This document shows, piece after piece, positions 49,576 to 62,762 of a stretch of 64,000 bases of DNA. The position numbers and the translations under genes are program-made. Within the stretch, counting starts at the first letter, position 1. Each line of letters starts with the position of its first letter. The DNA comes from Thunnus maccoyii (Eukaryota > Chordata > Actinopteri > Scombriformes > Scombridae): the NCBI RefSeq assembly GCF_910596095.1, contig NC_056548.1, positions 19,988,651 to 20,052,650 of the forward strand, given 5' to 3'. Below the pieces are notes generated by a model. That model did no database searches. It was not told the DNA's origin and saw only the letters and a program-made list of their open reading frames with translations.

Positions 49576-50248
49576 TGAATGGAATGAGCTTCGTGCTGCA
49601 TAGCACAGAGTCCACAGAGGACACAATTAAATGGACTTTACCCGAGTTGACTACAACTGCTTGCTGCCATAAGTGCAACAAAATCCAGCAGTAAGGGAGA
49701 CAGTTGTACGAGCAATTCATCAAATAACTGTTGAAAAAGCAGAACATTGGTCCTGTGTCTGCCATTTTCGTAGCTTCCTCTTGGATGCATGCTTATGATC
49801 TGTCACGGTAAATGCTAGGTTGGGTCAGCCGGAGGGTTGAGCTCTCAAGTGTGGTTAGGGTTAGGGTAATGGTTTGGGTTACGTGCACAATAAAGAAACA
49901 CAAGGCGTACAAATCTCGTGAGCATTTCACAAATCGTCCCTCTGGTTGATCCAGTCTAGCACCAATCATCTGGCACCTGGTCACCATGTTTTTATACACT
50001 CGCACCCTGCGTGCTATTGCTGGCTGGTGGCTATACACCCACTGCCCAAAGGTTGCAGCCCAGAAGTGTCCCGGACACAGCAAAATAATGAGAAAATGAG
50101 AAAATACAGGCAGAGGGCAGGGTCTGTGTCGATAGACCACACACTTCTAGTGGGTCATATATGATGATTGAGAGGGATTACTTTTGTATAAGTCTATACA
50201 TTTTATGAGTATTGTTTTTTAGGAAATTCCTGCATAGTATACCTTTAA
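49571..50248 (+). repeat. direct repeat copy 2 of the TIR-element body
   Basis: Matches 47625-48107 and ends in the intact right TIR. It carries extra sequence at about 49830-49980, including GGTTAGGGTTAGGG, two telomere-type units. Its left TIR is absent. Confidence 0.75.
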
Positions 50249-53200
50249 CAATGAGAAAGCTAAATATAGTATGCAAAATTTCTTTATACTGATCAATATA
50301 ACTAAGGCTAGAGTATAAACATAAATATTTATTGTCTAAAACATATTATTTATCAAGGAAAATCATTTTGATTTTCCAAGATGCCACAAAACTTTGTTTT
50401 GACATCATCTTTCTATTTGTTCGATTGATTCTTATTGTGAAAAATGGCCCCTACCAGTTATACATATTTATAGATCATAAATAATAATAAAGAAAAATTA
50501 AAACAGCACTTCACAAATTTTATACATCAAGACTGATTTATTGGGAAAACAGTTGTATATTGACATCTGCAGCACTGGAGGAGCTTTCTACAGTAAGTCT
50601 AAAACGTAACCCTAGAAATGGCATCAAGGGGCCTAAAGACTAACAATTCTTTAAAGGAAAGCCTGCATTACAAACTGGGACGTGGGCTTTTGCGTTATGG
50701 GAAATCTAGGATCCAGTTATTTGGTGCTGAACTCAGGTTGTCTCAGCCTCTGCTGCACCATCTTTGACCATTCTTTTTGAAATTTGTTACTCCCAATTCC
50801 CTCAACTTTATGGAAGTGCAAATAATAAATTACTGGAGTACCCCTTTAAAATCACAAACAATTTTCATGATAAGAAAGGAACTGAAAGGCTACAAGTAAG
50901 TAATAAGGAAACAATTGAAGCTTAAGTCAGAACTTAAAGGACACAGCTCTGATAATGTCTATTTACAATGTTTTTAAAAAATAATCATCTTTTTGCAGAC
51001 TAATATGCCTTGCTGTATGTGTAGTAAAACATTATCATGATACAATAATGGGACAATTACCATGCCATAGTCTGTTCCTCTGTTTCTCTTTATCTGCCCA
51101 CAGCTCTGTCTGGTCCCATCTGTCCTGTGATTTCAACAGAGCTGATCTTGTTGTCTAAATATTTCCTGTCACAGTTTAAAGAGTTTTGCAGGAGGGCAGA
51201 TGGTATAAAACTCAGAAGCATAATATTTCCATTTTGCTACTAGGCTGCGAGCCACTTTAGGCCCACTACAATATCATGAGTGACAGAGTTATAGGGAAGC
51301 ACCAGGCAAGATAACCAAAGCTAACTCTTCCAGGTGTAAACCGTTGCCACTCCATTACCATTAATGAGCAAGGATGTATTTGTGTGTGTACATGTTATTA
51401 GGTCTACACTCAGCCATGGCATTCAGAGATGTGATATTGTGTCAGCAGGTTATAAATCCAGACCATAAAAAGCATGCAGCCTTGAAACTTCCCCTTTACA
51501 AATATATTTTACTTGTTCAGATGTAACGTTCATGTAATCAGAATGCATAAACTGAATTTAACTTACACAGTCACCTCAAGCTGGAATTCAAGTTGTTCAC
51601 CCTCACAGTCATGGGCTCATAAACTTTACAGCCTGGACCCTGGTCTCAGTCTAGTGAATGAGGTCACACTGCTCCTTTTGTCATGTAAAGACCCAGCAGC
51701 AACATTGAGAAACTAGGACATTTCTTAGAATTTTTTGAATTTAAGAGTCTATCCAGTTCAGTTTTTCCAACCGTTAATGGAGCTTGTAATGATTTCCATG
51801 ATCCTTTTAAACAACTCAGATTTTCTGTCCCATTAAAATGTATTTATTGATAGCATAAACACTTGATCTGTTAAAGATTTAGACTGTTCTTGTGCGCCGA
51901 ATGCCATTGTATTTATAAACATGGATGGTGTATTTTCTGTTTTCTACTGGTAAGGCAATATGAGAAGTTTATACAGTACTTATGCAGGACTGTTGCTTAT
52001 TAACAAGGGAAAATCGTATGGGATTTTTGGCAATGGCTGCATGTGATATGTTACCCCAGATGTACACACAGATACAGTATAATTCTGCACCCATACAGTC
52101 ATACAAAATTCCCACATCTGAGTTTCAACCATTGTGTTATTCTTTTGAAGGTGTGCTGCCGCTTTGTGACATCTATGGTATTTCCAGACAGCATCTGTAT
52201 ATACATGTACTGTATGAATGAGTGAACAAGCACTCCACCCATGTGAAGGCGGCTGACACATCAAACACCTCAGGGGAACACACCCAATCTGCTCTTGATT
52301 CGTACAATTAATTGTAAATCCTCCCTGTCAGTCTCATAGTGTTTGGAGACAAGCTGAACTCTTGCTGCGGCAGACAGAACAGGAATGTCTGTCAGGACGA
52401 CATATGTGACGGTCTGGAAGGAAACCAAGTGAGGGCTAATGGACCGCTGTAGGCTGCAGAGCCAAAAAAAGAACGATTTCTCAGTACTGCTGCACCACAC
52501 ACATCTCTTCAGTCACCTACCTGAAGTACATGCACAGTAACATGATGTGTGATACTGTATCTGCTACGATATATACATGTTATATTCCAGGGAAAGTAAA
52601 TATAAATACTGATGACTGATGTTGCTACTCACACCTTTCTGTTTGCACACAGTGTTAGCTCTTTTACCACAAATTATGTACTTCACACTTTGCATTTGCT
52701 GGTCAATTTTGACTGCATGCAATATAGTTTTAAAGTTTTCGATGTATTTTTACTACCATTCCAAGCAGCCACAGGTTTCCATTCATTTATGAGACTCAGT
52801 TAGCAGACTCTTTAAACTTGCTGGCTTGAGTTGTGTAATCCACCCCACTGAACATTGAGTCTGCATTAGTTTTTGTTAGTTTCACATTATCATTGTGTGG
52901 TGCAGTTTCAGTGCAGATTGATGTGAAAAGTCTGCACTGCATCACTTTGTAACAATAATGAACTAATATTATGCAGAATTGAATGGATAACCAATTGATG
53001 CATTAAACAGTAGATAAAATACATTTAACGCTCTAAAACATGGCAGAATTGTTTACAAAATGATTACAGTGATGTAAAATACTCATTATTTGTACCAAAT
53101 GGGCAGAAACATGCAAAAGTACTGGTATACGCTTTTAATGATGTATAGGAATGGTTTGACAGGAGATGGTTAGCTTGAGCCGGACTATATCTTGGCTGGG

Positions 53201-54285
53201 AAACGGTGACTTCCTTAAGTCTTTTCATCACCATGAGGTTGCCAGCTAGCAAGCTGAGATTATGTGTTAAGTGACCTTTGTAGGTGGTGGTGGGTGGATT
53301 TTTATTTTGGACATATTTATTTTGGACAGAGCCAAGCTAGCTGCTTCTTTTAATCTTTTAGGCAGCTTTGTCTTCTGACTCTACTTTCACAGTGGTAACA
53401 GAGCATAAAAGTAAAATAAAGGGATGATTTGGACTGCTTATCATAGACCTAGACATTATCTAAATGCCATCATTGTCATCATGACTTCATGCATGCTTGT
53501 TAGCCAGGGTAATGCTGTTAATCTAAAGCCCCTTAATGTTGACAGGGAGACCCCACACTTGAATCAGGACCATTTATATCTCTGTTTTCCCAAGATGGAT
53601 GGTCCCAAGTACACACTAGTACCATAACCCCTCCGTGCCCTCATTCTCCACATCTGAAATGACCTGTCTGCTGAAGTCTTCACTGACACAACTGTCAGCC
53701 ATATTGTTCCCTATTGACGACTTTTGATGTGTTCATACCATACCATTCACTGTCAGCCTGCTGCAGTGCGTGTTGAGTTATTGTTTGTACTCTGTGGAAT
53801 TTTCCTTTTCTAACAGCTCACTTCAAACATCTGAGGTCCACATGAGGCTGGACAGTCATCTGCTGCCATGGATCTTCTCCAGCATTGGTTTTGTGTAGCT
53901 GCCTATGTATACCTGGAAACACGTCCAGTCCAGCACATCCATGCACACACATTTGATTCACGGCACACTGTATATGAATACACACACAAGAACACATTGA
54001 AAGGATTTTTCACTTGGAATAAGTGAGATGGAAATCATTACAGTTCAGTGCTTGGGCACAAGATATCCATGACGGTATTCTAGTATTGTAGCAAATTATG
54101 GTAAGTGATGATTTGTTATGTGATGCATTGTATACTTGGCTATAAATGTAAATAATTTGTCAGAGAAAAAGTAGAGGTAGGCTGTATTATATTTATGATG
54201 TAATTTATTTCTTAGTAGTTGAGTACCAAGAAATAATCAAAAATACACCAGTGATGACTAAAGGTCCAGGAAGGTACTGCATAAC
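50249..54285. other. intergenic, no gene supported
   Basis: AT-rich spacer. A partial relative of the 54.3 kb hairpin family lies at about 53140-53360. Short frames (51980-52264 minus, 52270-52500 minus) look like chance. Confidence 0.45.
53140..53360. repeat. fragment of the 54/61 kb hairpin-element family
   Basis: Phrases such as TCTTGGCTGGGAAACGGTGA and TTGGACAGAGCCAAGCTAGC match parts of the repeats at 54290-54775 and 61655-62070. Ends are undefined. Confidence 0.4.
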
Positions 54286-54780
54286 TTCAAGAAAATAGTT
54301 TGTCATTTATTTGCTTTCTTGTCGAGTGTTGGATGAGAAGATCGGTACCATTCTCATATGTACGGTAGCTTAGCATAAAGACTGGAAACAGAGGAAAACA
54401 GCTAGCCTGGCTCCGTTACAATTGTGTTACAGGGGGATTACTTGTGTGTTATCACTGTGTTGCTAGGAAATCACCGGTGACTCCAGGAAATCACTGCAAC
54501 TGGCCAAAAAAGAGTGCAGGACATAATTCCCTGTAAAACCCTGTATTATTTTTACACTTTGGTTTTTGTACAGATTAAACAAACAAGATATATGTAATGA
54601 GAACATTGGCAGGAAGATGGGGTTTTTTTCCCTTTGGACAGAACCAGGCTAGCTGTTCCCCCTGTTTCCAGTCTTTATGCTAAGCTAAGCTACCTTACAG
54701 ATATGAGAGTTGAGTGGTATCGATCTTATCTCACTCTTGGCAAGAAAACAAATAAGCGTATTTCCCAAAATTTCAAGCTA
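54286..54780. mobile_element. long imperfect palindrome (foldback MITE)
   Basis: The left arm, about 54290-54420, contains AGCATAAAGACTGGAAACAG. The right arm, about 54632-54775, contains the inverse CTGTTTCCAGTCTTTATGCT. The arms are about 130 bases and extend outward through a Cys-type 'ctttcttg' phrase and its inverse. The centre of about 210 bases is unpaired. No transposase. A family copy lies at 61655-62070. Confidence 0.75.
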
Positions 54781-57700
54781 TTCCTTTTAAGTTTTCCTAT
54801 CCAATCAATTTTTGTTAAAGGGTCCATCATAAAAGGTGCTTCACCCCAGATTTCTCGAGTCAACATGCTCAGTGGTGACAAGCAGTCAGTGTGGATGTGT
54901 GGAACTTGACGAATGTCAAGAAGGTGTTACTTAAAAAGAACACACATGCTGAGCAAACTTCCTCTGATATTTAAAATTAAGAAAAAAAGTTTCCATTTTC
55001 TTTTCTGTGTTGTATCATTGTGAAGACTGTCCTCCTTGTTTCCTGTAAACTATGTACCATACATAAGGCAGAAACATCTATTGGATGGAGACAAATGGAG
55101 TCAAGGCACTCTGAACCCCCTAAACTGCTGAGACAGGGAACAAGGGTTGAAACGTAATAGCTCTGACCTAAATAGATTTTACAGCCGCTCCTTCCGCGCT
55201 GGGGGAGCCAACATATGCAGAAAACATCAAGCAGAGGTGAGCAACAGCAGACATTATCTTCCTCTTTGCACAATCTGGCATGAAATATAGTCGATCGGGT
55301 CAAGCTCAGTGCCATGCGGGCCACAGCCTGCACTGTGGGTATGAGCTGAGAGAGGCAGTCATGCCAAGAATTACATAACCCTGCCCAGACAGGCTGTTTT
55401 CCAACTTGCTCAAACCTGGTTATCCAGGTAAGCTGTACAGGCAATTTTCCATAGAGAGTTTACTTTGTTGAGAGCGAGACAGTTAATTGCTGCTGCAGTG
55501 AGAGAAAGCAGAGAGAAAGAAAATTGGAAGGAAAGAATGGGGGGGAAAGAAAGGTACTGTACAGTTAAGGATGTATGGGAGAGAGACGTGAGGCTAGAGA
55601 AGACAGAATATAGTGAAGATTGATGGAGCACTGGGCAACAGAGGCCTCCATTTCTTGTCAGCATAGTAAGAGCCTTTATGTTGTCTAGACTTCTCCTGAT
55701 GTATGATGGAAGCCTGAACCACTGAACCCTGGGGGACTGGAGGATGGACATCCATCTGTATCAGAAACCACCATCTCCCTGTCTCAGGCCTCTTTCCAGG
55801 AGACGCTGTGGAGCCTCCATGGTGAACACTAGAAGCTGCTGAGATTAAGTCATGGAAAATCTGGGCCCCAAAGCTTGTAATTGCTTAATTGGATAGCCTC
55901 ACTCCCTCAACTATTTCTCTTTCCCTATCTTGATACACACATTGATGAGAACATAAACCAGGGAGCTCTGTCTGTGAGGTGTGTATGCGAACGTGCCTAC
56001 ACGTGATTGTTGGAGCTGAGCTTGGCTGCCTGTGATTTGTGGTTCTCTGATTTAGAACCATTTTTTCCATTTCAAACCACAAGGCTCACATGCTGGTGCG
56101 CTGGTCATGGAGAATACAGCTGAGGAGGGATGTATCAGTGTGTGTGTGTTTGTGAGTTGGAGGGGGCTGGGAGTGATTTGTATCTTGTCTCTGGTGAGTC
56201 AGACTGTCAGCCTCTCCGCCCATTGACCAGCAGTAAAAGTGAAACATGGGGTCCAATGAGCACAAAAAAGAAACCGATCAGAACAGTTTCTCTTTGTCCA
56301 CACTTGCTGTGATTTTATCTGTATCAGTGACAATAAATCTTCTATATATTGTCTTATAAACAAGGCAAATTATAATCCTCCAGTACTTTGATATGATTGT
56401 TTGTCATCTATGTCAAAGTAGCGTTAAAAGTGGGCCATGTTACTTTTAAACATCCTATATTTGCTTTTATAAACCCACAGAGAGAGGCCTAGCCCAGTAT
56501 GAGCCCACTATACAGTATACTTTGCACTACAGAACATGGGTTATTCACAGCTCTCGGGGGCCACACTTTTACCGCATTTACAGTAATCTTAACATCAGCG
56601 CTTGCTTTTCTGGCAGAACACCCAGGTGAGTGTTTGCCTGGCCAAGTCGTTATGCCACTTGAGCTCTGAAGCGCTATGAAAGTCAGCAGACCCTACGACC
56701 CCAGAGGACCAAAGTGAGGGCCACCCTGATACAGTAGAACGGTAAAGAACCAAAACAGAAAGGAGAAATATTCAAGTTTATTGTCCTATTAGATCTCATG
56801 CTATAAGATGACTTGTTCTCAAGGACCAAGGCTTGCCAAATGGTATGGTTCTGAGATCAGTCTTCTCTGTATGTCTTAATGTCTACGGTGTTTCTTTGTA
56901 TATACAGAAAATGGTGCAGTGCAGACTTATGAAGGGTTTTCACCACTGATATAATATTCATTCCTTAAAGACAATAATCAAACAGTTTCGAGTGTTCTCA
57001 CTCAGTCTCAGTTGTCCACATGAGAATATTAGAAGTCCTTGGCTGTCTGATAACACAGCAACACACTCATTCATCCATTCAGCTGAACTGTTGAACAGAT
57101 GCACATCAAGTCAAAGGATTTCCTCTTGTCCTAAATTTCTGCCATCCCTGTCAGTATGCAGAAGAGTTATGACACACGTTGGTGCTGATGTCATTATTGT
57201 GTAAAGATTTAAACAACAGATTGAAATACCAGCTGTGGACAGAGAGCAGGCCATTCTTGAGCACGTATGACTTAATTTCATAGAAAAATATTTTGATTCT
57301 CCTTCACTGTGGTTTTGACTTGACTGAAGCTTTAGAAACAGGCTTACCTCAACTGAGCCTTTTCGTTTAAAGCACAGGACTTGGTAACTGTTGGATGCAC
57401 CTTAATGGGTTCTATGAAGTAGTAACTCTTACCATAAAATCACAATTACTCTCAAAGCTGCTCAACAGGAGAGTGATAATAAGGCCCTGCGTTTCAAATT
57501 AGTAATGACACATTTAATGTCATCATGCTGCAGGTTGTAAAGCTAAGAATTTTTTTTTCCCTAGAAAAGCCAAGACAACATTATTCTTGGTATAAAAGTG
57601 TCGCAATTGATGTCCAGTATTTCCAGACTGAAATGGTGTGGTCATTTTCAGCGTAGACAAATTAACATTTATTCTAGGAAGCAAGGTGACTATCAACCAA

Positions 57701-59081
57701 GTCTGAGGAATGAAATCTAAATCAAAAGCTCATGCAAACAATGATTCCAGTTTTGATAAAACAAGGAAGTGAACTATAATTAAAACAGAGTTCTGGTGCT
57801 TCTCTTCAAGTGTGGTCTGAGTTTTCTCTGCATTTTTGGCCATCTTAAAGATGCCAGACTAAACAGAAACAGCTCAGCAGTGTCAGATACAAACAGGATG
57901 CTTGAGCCATGTATGTGTGTGTTTGTATCTGGGTGTTACAACAGTTCAAATGGGCTGAAAAATCACTTCCTGGAGTTATAGGTGGGTGGAGTGAACGTGG
58001 TAACATAGCTAAATAGCTGCTCGTTGAGTTGTTGAGTTGTTTACACATCTTGTTTAACCACATTTTTAGTTTAAACATTTTTTGGCAGTGAAAATTAAGG
58101 GGAATACTTGAACCATCCAGTTTAATGTCCATGTATGGTTAAACTAAGAATTTGTTAGAACTCTGTGTGACTGCTCATGTTGGTTCCACTAAGGGATTCA
58201 TTGTAAAACAGTGCAAATTTGCAGTTCTATTTAAGCTCGGAAAGGACAGGCTTTAAAGAAGATAGCACACTGATAATCAATAAGGAAAATACTTTGATAT
58301 TATTCATTCTTGACCTTGGAAACAGAAGTTGGGAAAACAATGTCACCACAATGTCCATTTAGTAGCTGTTCTGGCTTTCCATCACATCACATGATTTTCA
58401 TCTTCAAATGGAGCTTTACCAGTTGTCATGGAATTGTAGATTGCAAACACTCCCAGAGAAGTAAAAATACTCAGAAAAAAAAAGAAATTTGAACTTCTGA
58501 TATTCCATGGCAGTTGCATCCGCTGATGAAGATCATTTGATTGTTGATCTTGAAGACGGCCTGAGGGCCAAAACGTCATCTGAGTAAAAGACAAATGCAT
58601 ATGGAGCCAGAGTGTGTGACACTTTTTTCCCACTCTCAAGTCTATTTCCAGTGATCAGCACCTCACTACAACCCTTGGTGTGCGTTACTTTTCCATTATA
58701 CTTAATTGACCTTAGCCAGGCTCTATAGTTTTACCACACAGATGCTTCTCTGTATAGTAACTGATGATTGTACAATATCTGGTCCCTATTCATTTATTGA
58801 TAATTTAATTAAACGGGTGCTCTGAGACAGCTACAGGGAGTAGGATGTTGAGAATCTCCATTCTGGGACATAAATAATTCACATGTGTAGTGATGAGGAA
58901 GTCAATGTAATTTCTCTCAACCACTGTATTCAAAACTGTAGCAAAGCTCTGGTTTAATCATGTTGTTACAATAGGTCTGGCTGATATATGAAGTGCTTAT
59001 GACCATTGTGGAGGGCTTCGAGCAAAACATCAGCTAGACAGAGGAATTAAAGATCACCAGAGTCAGAAAGGTGTTAATTCA
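54781..59081. other. intergenic, no gene supported
   Basis: Includes a 155-residue minus-strand frame at 54977-55444 and smaller frames; none shows a domain or exon structure. The sequence is not strongly repetitive by eye. Confidence 0.45.
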
Positions 59082-59893
59082 TTGAGACTCAACCGAGTCT
59101 CCTCTGCAGGCAGTCAAACAGGCAGATGCGAGGCTGAGACATGGCATCCTAGTAGGCTCTGTGGCAGGGACCATACAATTGCCGGTAAGATCACCTGGGC
59201 AGAACTTTGGAAGTCAGAACGAGCAAGATTCAAGTTTCTGATCCAGTCAGTGTATGATGTCCTTCCAAGCACATCCAACCTGCATTGCTGTGGTCTTGCC
59301 AATACCAATAGCCAATAGCCCACTGTGCCCAGAAAAAAGGTGCCTTGGAGCACATCTTGAACTGCTGCCCGAAAGCCTTGGGAGAGGGGAGGTACAGGTG
59401 GCTCCATGACCATGTGCTGATGGCAGTAGCTAACACCATTTGGACCGGAATCCAACAGAGCAAACATCAGCTCCCAACAAGGCACAACATCGCCTTTGTC
59501 AGGGTGGGAGAAAAACCTCAAGGGGAGTTCAGGGCCTCAACTGGGCTGCAAGCCTCAGCTCGTGACTGGCAGCTGAAGGTGGACCAAGGGAAGCAGCTGA
59601 AGTTTCCGGAACACATTGCAAGGACGACACTCAGGCCAGATTTGGTCTTAACATCTGACTGTTCTGAGCAAGTGGTTATGTTGGAACTCACAGTCCCCTG
59701 GGAAGACCGGATAGGGGAGGTCCACGAGTGTAAGAAGGCCAAATATCTTGAACTGGTAGAGGAAGTTACATTCCTCTACCATAAATGTAGCTTCAGATTC
59801 TCAATTTTGAATTGCGGACTTACTCCAGACCAAAACGTCTTAACTGGATTTACTGATTTTGAGCAGTTTTCAACCCAGCGTAAAGTATGTTGA
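59082..59893 (+). pseudogene. non-LTR retrotransposon C-terminal fragment
   Basis: The first frame (59082-59318) contains KITWAELWKSERARFKFLIQ and YDVLPSTSNLH. After a frameshift at about 59300-59345 a second frame (59345-59893) contains HILNCCPKALGEGRYRWLHD, a Cys/His zinc-finger-like part, then LRPDLV and LELTVPWEDR and KKAKY. The order PD...E...K resembles the restriction-like endonuclease found at the C-terminus of some LINEs. Similarity fades after about 59765, so only about 0.7 kb of a LINE remains. No poly(A) tail or target duplication was seen. Confidence 0.75.
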
Positions 59894-61016
59894 TAGTGGC
59901 TGGTAGGACAGTGTTACAGTCAACTAAACAGATTCTTCTCCGCAACAGGAAATATTGTATTATATCAAATGACAGCAAGTACTGTATAAAACAACATAAA
60001 ATGTTGCATGTGCTGCATGTCAGCAAAGGATATCAGTATTTTTAATACACTTTCCAGACTTCCTGTGCAATATCCAAACCTCAAGATCTGGAAACAGTCC
60101 ATTTATTTTCCATATTTCACTGTCCACTTCTGTTTGTAGTTTACTATCTGCCCACAATAATAGAACTTAGTTTATCATTTAATTGAACATAAATTATAAA
60201 AAAACAAATTAGTGAATAACTGTCATCCCCCTCAAACGATCCAAGCACCCTACCATGTTGTGCTAGAAGGTTTAGCTATGATATAGGGGTCAGCTTGTTA
60301 CCAGGATTAATTTGCTTTGAGTAATAGCTGCTGCTTATCTCCAAATGTGGCCTAATGATCCTAATGTGATAATGAGATTAACAGCCTGTTGTTTTCTTAT
60401 TTTCTTGCAAAAAACAGGAAAAACGTGAAGCCATGACATCAGTTAAACTCCCCTATTAACAATCTTTGCTTCTGACACAATCCGTCTACCAAAAGAGTGA
60501 CCTCATACTTAATTAACACATGGTGAACAAACCTAAGTGGAGGGTGCTGATGACAAAAGTGTAAATGATAAAAATTACCTAAAGGAAAGTGATGCATTCA
60601 CTGCACCAAATGAAGTCATGTAACCATCTCTTTCTCGATACATGTGCAAAAATGTGTGTTGAGAGTAGCTAATCTTGGGAATTTGAGCCTCCATTGACTA
60701 TGGACAACACAAGGATTCTGTCTTTTCCAGCGCCCACTGGGCTTCATGATTAGTTTCCAAGCCTCTCATGCAAATTCAACTCCCAGGCTTCATTTTCCGC
60801 TCATTAAAAACAGGCCCTCAAACCCCGGTTCAGCACGACAAATCTCTCCGGTCATCACATTTCTCCACTAAAACAATACAACAGTGTGTCGACTCAGCAC
60901 TTCCTCCTCTTCCCACGTTTGTTGTGGGAGTACGCCTGGTTCTCAGGCTGGACCATTTTATTGGCTGTTGGAGAGAAGATTCAGAGGTGCGCAGATGGTG
61001 ACTCACACACAAGCGT

Positions 61017-61051
<35 letters not shown>

Positions 61052-61654
61052 ATAAAATGTACATTACATCACCATGGTCCAAAGAGTTTATATTTTCGAC
61101 CAGTGAATTTGTGAATTGAATTTGCGACTTGTGTTTTCTGTTGTAGCTTTTATCAAGGTTTCTCCTCTTATCATCTGAAAGTTGTTCATTTCCCAGGTTC
61201 ATAATATCCCAGTCGTGTCAATCTTTATAGTTGTGATAAAACTGAATAATACTGCAGGAGACTTTTTGAATGTAATAGCAGTGTGAAACTAATGTTTTTG
61301 TGTGCAGGGACACCACTGATTATATGTGTAGAAATAATTACCATCTAGCAGGAAATGGTGTCGCCTGAAACAGGTCTGATCATTACTTAAAAGCATGACC
61401 TCATTTGGCTCTGGCCAGTATAAGCATCATTATGAGCTCATGAAATGGCTTCTGTGAGTTATTTGTAGCCTAAAGCACCAGGTCACCACAATATTTACTG
61501 TCCCAGACTGGCGAGTCATGACTGACACTTCACCCACTTCCCCACTTCTCACAGGTCAAACACTTGTATAATGTGATCAATTTTACCTTTATAGTAGGAT
61601 GTACAAATTTTTTCAGCAATCCATAGTGAGGGACTCATTCAGTGGCTCAATTTT
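59894..61654. other. intergenic, no gene supported
   Basis: AT-rich spacer holding the AC microsatellite at 61019-61046. No coding signal. Confidence 0.45.
61019..61046. repeat. (AC)14 microsatellite
   Basis: Uninterrupted AC run; the chance frames in this stretch arise from it. Confidence 0.95.
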
Positions 61655-62070
61655 ACAGGAATAGTGTGACATTTTGGGAGTTTTGCTTTTTTTGCAGAGT
61701 TAGATAAGAAGATCAACACCACTCTCATAACTCATATCACTCTCATATCTGTGTGTTTAATAAAAAACTGGAGCCATTAAATGGTTAGCTTAGCTTTGTA
61801 TAAAGACCAGTAACAACAGGTCTGGCTCAATCCAAAGGTGACAAAATCCGCCTACCAGCACCTCTAAAGTTTGCTAATATACATGTTATATCTTGTTTGT
61901 TTAACTTGTGTAAAAAAAACAGTGTAAAAAGAACAAGTTGTAGTTTTACAGGGGTCAAGCAGACAATTTCTTGGCTGGGCGCATTGACTTCCTGGATTGC
62001 ATATCAACTTGGTGGCAACAAGACTCCAGGATACTTAACCCCTGTAAAACCACAACTTTTTGCACTTAGA
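61655..62070. mobile_element. second copy of the hairpin-element family
   Basis: Shares with the 54.3 kb element the phrases TTAGATAAGAAGATC, CACTCTCATATCTGT, GGTTAGCTTAGCTT and, inverted, ATATCTTGTTTGTTTAA. It contains a shorter inverted repeat: GTTGTAGTTTTACAGGGGT at about 61936-61955 against 62038-62062. Confidence 0.55.
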
Positions 62071-62361
62071 TTTTCTTTCATTTCTTTTAAGGAATTAAAA
62101 GTCATAACAGACTTTTTAGGGATGGCACATTTGAACAATTTCCCAAGCATAGTTATTTAGGCATACAGTACTGGGATGAGGTCTCTGTTTTGGAACTCTG
62201 GTATAGGTCCGCAGTTTGTTTGTTTTTAATTAATGTGGACAAAAAATAAGGAACTCATTTTTATTATTTCTTTTTATGTTACTGTCAAAGATTTGGCAAA
62301 TTTAGTGTATAAACCAGCAAACCAGAGATGAAACACACACTTTATAGGTTTTATAGGTTAT

Positions 62362-62658
62362 TTGAATATTTATATTTATTTATATTGTATTTTGTTCTCT
62401 TTTTATCCATGTAATTTAATGTTACTTGCTATGACTGATGTGAGTCTGAGGACAAACTTTCAGCTCTGGTTGGACAACAATATCTCCGAAATGCCAAAAG
62501 AACCTCAGGACCTGGAACTCCTGCTTGCTGCAGGAAGAGTTCAGCTTTGTCATACATTACAGCAAATCTTCAACAAAGCCATGCCTAAAGTCTACGCTGC
62601 AGTTTCGGAAACAAAAAAGCAATTAGCATCATTCAGTCAGAATGTGTGTTCACCATAA
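62362..62658 (+). CDS. unrecognised ORF or exon
   Basis: An open frame whose second half (from about 62464) reads like real protein (LWLDNNISEMPKEPQDLELL, then LCHTLQQIFNKAMPKVYAAV), predicted helical. A TTTCAG acceptor ends just before CTCTGG at 62464 and a possible donor AAT|GTGTGT follows at about 62642. I cannot name the family. It may be an exon of an unknown gene, an old pseudogene, or chance. Confidence 0.25.
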   Translation: MNIYIYLYCILFSFYPCNLMLLAMTDVSLRTNFQLWLDNNISEMPKEPQDLELLLAAGRVQLCHTLQQIFNKAMPKVYAAVSETKKQLASFSQNVCSP

Positions 62659-62762
62659 TTTCAGCTGTGGAGGATTTGTTGTAATCTGTGACCAGAGGCT
62701 GTCTGTAGTCTGCTTGCCTCCACGCAGAGACTGTAGCTGCTAAGCCTTTCTTCTCTCTTAAG

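Larger units (their letters stand above)
47494..50248. mobile_element. nested composite: TIR element, internal duplication and Tc1 copy
   Basis: The outer ends are inverted repeats: TTAAAGGCATAGTATGCAGG at 47494, and the reverse complement of 50224-50248 reads TTAAAGGTATACTATGCAGG. Between them lie two direct copies of the element body (about 47625-48107 and 49571-50248) and a Tc1-like copy. The first body ends exactly at the TA where the Tc1-like element begins; the second lacks the left end. Copy 2 also holds about 150 bases (49830-49980) that copy 1 lacks. No transposase for the TIR element is seen, so it is non-autonomous. Confidence 0.65.

Noticed and set aside
54977..55444. 155-residue open frame on the minus strand
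   Set aside because: Long for chance but without recognisable domain, with scattered Cys/Trp typical of random frames, and no splice or promoter context.
58490..58640. Phrase resembling a dispersed fish repeat ('gatgaagatc...ggccaaaacgtcatc')
   Set aside because: Looks familiar as an interspersed sequence, but I could not define ends or a second copy in the window.
60830..61202. Several overlapping frames around the AC microsatellite
   Set aside because: Repeat-driven Thr/His and Cys/Val runs; no gene.
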